Positions 6,524 through 9,306 of a DNA stretch of 9,306 nt are shown piece by piece. The stretch spans positions 1 through 9,306 of the forward strand of contig CAMYNZ010000282.1 of NCBI GenBank assembly GCA_947259865.1. Reading direction: 5' to 3'. Origin of the DNA: an uncultured Desulfobacterales bacterium. Its GTDB lineage: Bacteria; Desulfobacterota; Desulfobacteria; Desulfobacterales; G020354645. The notes beneath the pieces are model-generated. The model was not told where the DNA came from. It made no database searches and saw only the letters and a program-made list of their open reading frames with translations. The translations under genes and the position numbers were made by a program. The first letter of the stretch is position 1, and each line of letters starts with the position of its first letter.

Positions 6524-7237
6524 TTGAAAATAATTCTTACAAACGACGATGGCATTGGTGCACCCGGTCTTGAAGCGCTGTTTCAAACCCTCAGATCGAT
6601 AAGCACCCCAATTATTGTGGCACCGGAACAACCCCAATCGGGTATATCCCATAGCGTTACCACTCGTGCACCAATCAGTATTAACCGGTTAGATGAAAAT
6701 CGTTTCAGCGTTGGCGGAACACCGGCGGACTGCGCCCGTATCGCTATAAAAGAGATCGCAACCGATGCGGCCTGGCTGATTTCAGGCATTAATCCGGGCG
6801 CCAACCTGGGTTCAGATGTTTATCAGTCCGGCACGGTTGCGGCAGCCCGGGAAGCTGCGATCTTAGGTTATCGGGCCATCGCTGTTTCTCAATATATAGC
6901 TAAGGACTGTCAGATCGACTGGGACATCACCAGAGATCAAGCCCAATCGGTATTATATATGTTGTTGGGAAAAGATCTTACCCGGGGCTGTTTCTGGAAT
7001 GTCAATTTGCCGCATCCGCTGGTAGCTGATGTTGATCCAGGTGTTGAGTTTTGCCGCCTTGATATTCTTCCTCACAAATACAATTATCGCAAAGAAGGTA
7101 ATAATTATGTCTACGATGGCACCATTCACGAACGCCCGCGGGATCAGGGAAAAGATGTGGATGTATGCTTCAGCGGGAATGTTTCAATTTCCCGGTTAGC
7201 GATCCAAACGGCAGCAGGTGACGCGCTTAAAAAATAA
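6524..7237 (+). CDS. surE: 5'/3'-nucleotidase SurE
   Basis: SurE is a metal-dependent phosphatase acting on nucleoside 5'- and 3'-monophosphates and linked to stationary-phase survival. The 237-aa protein has the family signatures in order: MKIILTNDDGIGAPGLEAL at the N-terminus, the PEQPQSGISHSVT loop, GGTPADC (64-70), and SGINPGANLG followed by QSGTVAAAREA. The metal ligands expected from E. coli are present: Asp8, Asp9, Ser39 and Asn90. It starts with TTG (6524-6526), preceded by a perfect AGGAGG (6508-6513) with a 10-nt spacer; no ATG suits. It leads a probable two-gene operon with the 86-aa protein 18 nt downstream. In many proteobacteria surE sits with pcm, which is absent here. Confidence 0.96.
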   Translation: MKIILTNDDGIGAPGLEALFQTLRSISTPIIVAPEQPQSGISHSVTTRAPISINRLDENRFSVGGTPADCARIAIKEIATDAAWLISGINPGANLGSDVYQSGTVAAAREAAILGYRAIAVSQYIAKDCQIDWDITRDQAQSVLYMLLGKDLTRGCFWNVNLPHPLVADVDPGVEFCRLDILPHKYNYRKEGNNYVYDGTIHERPRDQGKDVDVCFSGNVSISRLAIQTAAGDALKK

Positions 7238-7255
7238 AAAAATGGAGAGATACCC

Positions 7256-7516
7256 ATGGAGGATTTAAACGACCAGGATATATTGACAAAAGTGACCCGC
7301 TATAATCTGATTCGAAACGAAAGAATGATTTATATCGATGTCCATCAAAGGCTATCCGGGAAATTAGCCGGTAATTTTCTGGCAGTACCGAATTTAATAA
7401 ATATAGTTGCCCAGCAGGAATATCAGGGTGTCGGTGACACCCAAACCGAGGCTTTGCAAGACTGTTTGTCCAGAATCAAAAATATGGATGTTGAGACTAT
7501 TTTTCCCGATAAGTAA
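7256..7516 (+). CDS. Unrecognised 86-aa protein co-transcribed with surE
   Basis: I do not recognise this protein. It is soluble, with no signal peptide or membrane segment. Residues 8-60 (ILTKVTRYNLIRNERMIYID...) suggest a small alpha/beta fold, and the C-terminal part holds a helix TQTEALQDCLSRIKN and ends VETIFPDK. There is one cysteine and no obvious catalytic motif. GGAG at 7244-7247 lies 8 nt before the ATG, and the surE stop is only 18 nt away, so co-expression with surE is very likely. It converges on the PfkB kinase gene with a 35-nt gap and no visible terminator. Confidence 0.75.
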   Translation: MEDLNDQDILTKVTRYNLIRNERMIYIDVHQRLSGKLAGNFLAVPNLINIVAQQEYQGVGDTQTEALQDCLSRIKNMDVETIFPDK

Positions 7517-7551
7517 TACGGCAAAATTGAGTTTGTCTGCAGCTTCCTGGT

Positions 7552-8484
7552 TTAGCCCGTCCCCACCAATCGCTCATCCAGCTTTTCTGCAATCCCCATG
7601 GCTTCTTGCCAGTTCGGGATCCCCTCCCGTCCGCCGTATTCCCGGCATGAAAGCGAGGCCACCGCCACTGAAAACTTCACGGCCTTGGACAACTCATATT
7701 TTTTGCTGACAGCCAGCGCAAATGCTGCGTGAAAATTATCGCCGGCGCCGATGGTGTCTCTGACATCAATTTTCGGCGCCGCGATGTGATATAGGCTGTT
7801 CTGTAATATATAATAGGCACCTTCGGCACCACGGGTGACGATTAACTCGCCGTTGATCGTTTTTTTGAGCTTCAATATTTTTTGGGGCAGCGGCAAATTC
7901 CCCAGCCCGGACTCGTTTGAATCCAGAAAATCCGAGGATGGAATAAAAAAATCGGCCACCGCCATCATATCCTCAACGCCATGCCGCCATCTTTCGCAAT
8001 CATATACTATTTTGACACCGTTGTTTATAACAGACTTGATAGCTTTGCCGAGATAGGTAACCTCGGGATCGAGCAAAGCGGTCCGCGTTTGGGTCAGCAA
8101 ATTTTTAAGGGTGCTGTTCAACCGTATTTTCGGCAGGGTGTGGTGCTCATAGATTATGGTCCTGTTTCCGGTAGATTGTGTCACAAAAGCATAGGCAATG
8201 GGGGTTTTTCCATTGGCAACAATTTCCACCCAATCCGTATCCACTCCAAATTCTTTCAGACGCTTTAAACAAATCTTGCCGGCCGCATCGTCACCCAACT
8301 TTCCGATATAGGCCACTCCGCCGCCAAGCCTTGCTATGCAGCAGGCTGCGGTGCCGCCCTGGCCTCCACCTTCCACCAATTTGAATGCCAGTGGAACCTT
8401 TTGATTCTCTTTCGGAAAGTTGTCAACAATGGCAATATTGTCCAGACAACTGCGGCCGATAACCAACACATCTGTTTCTTGCAT
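7552..8484 (-). CDS. PfkB-family carbohydrate/nucleoside kinase
   Basis: This 310-aa protein is a ribokinase-like ATP-dependent kinase. The N-terminal signature is at 39-55 (GGGQGGTAACCIARLGG), and the C-terminal signature DTIGAGDNFHAAF (243-255) holds the catalytic base Asp249 and the anion hole GAGD. The length is normal for the family and no membrane or signal sequence is seen. The substrate cannot be read from sequence: sugars, sugar phosphates and nucleosides all occur in this family, and the EGGGQGG variant of the first signature does not settle it. The ATG at 8482-8484 is preceded by a modest AGGA about 10 nt upstream. It stands alone between convergent and repeat-rich DNA, with no pathway genes nearby to suggest a role. 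Confidence 0.9.
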   Translation of the reverse strand: MQETDVLVIGRSCLDNIAIVDNFPKENQKVPLAFKLVEGGGQGGTAACCIARLGGGVAYIGKLGDDAAGKICLKRLKEFGVDTDWVEIVANGKTPIAYAFVTQSTGNRTIIYEHHTLPKIRLNSTLKNLLTQTRTALLDPEVTYLGKAIKSVINNGVKIVYDCERWRHGVEDMMAVADFFIPSSDFLDSNESGLGNLPLPQKILKLKKTINGELIVTRGAEGAYYILQNSLYHIAAPKIDVRDTIGAGDNFHAAFALAVSKKYELSKAVKFSVAVASLSCREYGGREGIPNWQEAMGIAEKLDERLVGTG

Positions 8485-8979
8485 TATGTTTTGGTCCTGA
8501 ATGGGTTTGAAGTATTTATCTATAAACTAAACCGTAAAAGGCGGAACGGAAAGGGTTCAGGGTTCAACGTTGAATTAAGGATTATATCTGTTTTTTAACT
8601 TTGAACCAACAACTGAAAACGAGCGTTTATTCCAGAGTGTCTCAGATACTGGATCCTGGATGCTTGATGCTGGATAAAAAAAGATAATTACCTTTCAATA
8701 TCCAGTATCCCCGCCCGCCTCGCCTGAATGCGAAGCCGATGGCGGGCAGGCAGAAACCGGTATCCAGCATCACCTCCATAAGAGTATCCCCCTGAGTTAC
8801 CAATGTTTCCTGCCACAAAATTCAAATAAATCACAATTTATGAATAACATTTTTGACGGGACAGGAAAAGGGAGACATTCATCGTTTATGGGCCCGCACT
8901 TTCTCATTATTCCCTGAAAATTCTAACCCATTTCATACTCCCTTTTCCCGCAACTTGGTGATGTCAGGTCATTCGTTCG
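8485..8979. other. Gene-poor intergenic stretch
   Basis: No convincing coding sequence is seen on either strand. It holds a perfect palindrome TTCAACGTTGAA (8563-8574) preceded by a doubled GGGTTCA, the nested palindromic block at 8645-8771, and an 11-bp inverted repeat GGAAAAGGGAG/CTCCCTTTTCC (8864-8874 with 8938-8948) that could form a stem with a 63-nt loop downstream of the 33-aa gene. A kinase promoter must lie in the part near 8500-8600, but no hexamer pair stands out. Confidence 0.6.
8645..8771. repeat. Nested palindromic repeat block with GGATGCTGGATAC-type words
   Basis: Three inverted pairs are nested or interleaved: GATACTGGAT (8645-8654) with 8700-8709, GATGCTGGATA (8666-8676) with 8761-8771, and GCCCGCC (8713-8719) with GGCGGGC (8741-8747). 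The left part is also a degenerate direct repeat of CTGGAT/TTGATGCTGGAT words. The GC-rich core differs sharply from the AT-rich flanks. It carries no gene and looks like a multicopy intergenic element with capacity for alternative stems. Confidence 0.65.
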
Positions 8980-9081
8980 TTACCTGGACTTTTTGGGCTT
9001 GTTTTTTTTCTTTGTGGCTTCCTTACTTTCCTGCTTTTGCCCAACACATCCGCAGCCGCAATCTTCCTTTTTGCCGGCCAT
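8980..9081 (-). CDS. 33-aa Cys- and Lys-rich small protein
   Basis: ATG at 9079-9081 opens a 33-codon frame reading MAGKKEDCGCGCVGQKQ and then a tail dominated by lysine (ten Lys/Arg in the last 18 residues), ending at TAA 8980-8982. The N-terminal DCGCGC gives three cysteines in CxCxC spacing, suited to metal or redox chemistry. The upstream AAAGGAGGTGATGAAC is one of the strongest ribosome binding sites in the window, 8 nt from the ATG. A second in-frame ATG at 9085-9087 is too close to the Shine-Dalgarno. The reading frame is too short to call by homology from here, but the start signal and composition argue for a real gene. Function unknown; the basic tail might bind nucleic acid. Confidence 0.65.
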   Translation of the reverse strand: MAGKKEDCGCGCVGQKQESKEATKKKNKPKKSR

Positions 9082-9153
9082 GTTCATCACCTCCTTTCTG
9101 TGGCATGATTCATTCGATATGCGCACAATCCGTTTCCGGAGTTTGGAGTAAGT

Positions 9154-9183
9154 ATTTTAGCAATCACTTAAATGATAAAACAA
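9154..9183 (-). promoter_or_regulatory. Candidate promoter of the 33-aa gene
   Basis: On the minus strand TTGTTT (9178-9183, 3 of 6) and TAAAAT (9154-9159, 5 of 6) are 18 nt apart, placing a start near 9146 and a leader of about 65 nt ahead of the small protein. Readthrough from the gene ending at 9191 is an alternative. Confidence 0.35.
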
Positions 9184-9190
9184 AAAAAAT

Positions 9191-9306
9191 TTAACCAGTG
9201 GACTCTAATTCTTTAATTCTTTCACGGACATTGCTCAACTCGGTGTTCATTTCCTTTTCATATTTTTTAAGAGCGTTCAGCTTTGCATTGTCCATGGCTT
9301 TTTCCC
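9191..9306 (-). CDS. C-terminal end of a charged helical protein (runs off window)
   Basis: The frame ending at TAA 9191-9193 reads ...EKAMDNAKLNALKKYEKEM and then NTELSNVRERIKELESTG. Hydrophobic residues at heptad-like spacing among Lys and Glu suggest an amphipathic or coiled-coil helix. The frame is open to the window edge. The ATG at 9293-9295 lacks a convincing Shine-Dalgarno, so the protein probably begins beyond the window, though a 34-aa peptide starting there cannot be excluded. It lies 109 nt upstream of the 33-aa gene on the same strand. No family recognised. Confidence 0.5.
   Translation of the reverse strand, partial: EKAMDNAKLNALKKYEKEMNTELSNVRERIKELESTG

Noticed and set aside
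7835..8384. Plus-strand frames opposite the kinase gene
   Set aside because: They are antisense shadows of the PfkB coding sequence without start signals.
9129..9140. TCCG-GAAA-CGGA mini-hairpin upstream of the 33-aa gene
   Set aside because: Four base pairs with a GAAA loop is too short to support a riboswitch or terminator call.
8853..9194. 113-codon plus-strand frame
   Set aside because: It runs antisense through the well-signalled 33-aa gene, has Phe/Ser/Cys-rich shadow composition, no ribosome binding site and no domain.

Overview
The window looks like chromosomal DNA of a Gram-negative bacterium. A deltaproteobacterial sulfate reducer or relative (Desulfobacterota, perhaps Desulfobacterales) is my best guess. 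The guess rests on an apolipoprotein N-acyltransferase gene feeding directly into prfB, on the character of the hypothetical proteins, and on intergenic DNA rich in palindromic repeats. It is inference: there is no rRNA or marker tree. I see no phage, IS transposase, CRISPR, tRNA or rRNA.

Left block (about 1-3850, minus strand). The order of transcription is lnt, prfB, then an HD-domain hydrolase. lnt (lipoprotein maturation) and prfB (peptide release factor 2) are 4 nt apart, and the last two Arg codons of lnt form the Shine-Dalgarno of prfB. prfB carries the classical programmed +1 frameshift (CTT TGA C), so the intact 365-aa protein must be read across two frames. A 243-nt gap with a strong hairpin separates prfB from the HD gene. 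Two copies of a foldable repeat (1-193 and 3852-4064, same orientation) bracket this block exactly.

Middle block (4065-5978, plus strand). A strong sigma70-like promoter directly after the second repeat drives two genes. The first is a polytopic membrane protein whose reading frame is broken close to its start. The second is a glycosyltransferase-fold protein resembling the N-terminal domain of plant L-arabinokinase. A convergent 87-aa cysteine-rich protein (two CxxC pairs) lies on the minus strand after them.

Right block (6356-9306). surE (5'/3'-nucleotidase, TTG start) and an unrecognised 86-aa protein form a plus-strand pair. They converge on a PfkB-family sugar/nucleoside kinase on the minus strand. 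Upstream of the kinase is a gene-poor, palindrome-rich stretch. Then come a 33-aa Cys/Lys-rich protein with a near-perfect ribosome binding site and the C-terminal end of a charged, probably helical protein that runs off the window, both on the minus strand.

Most of the window is ordinary housekeeping. I did not find a convincing new multi-gene system. The points most worth a second look are the paired repeat element, the frame-broken membrane gene, the 33-aa DCGCGC protein and the surE-linked 86-aa protein.
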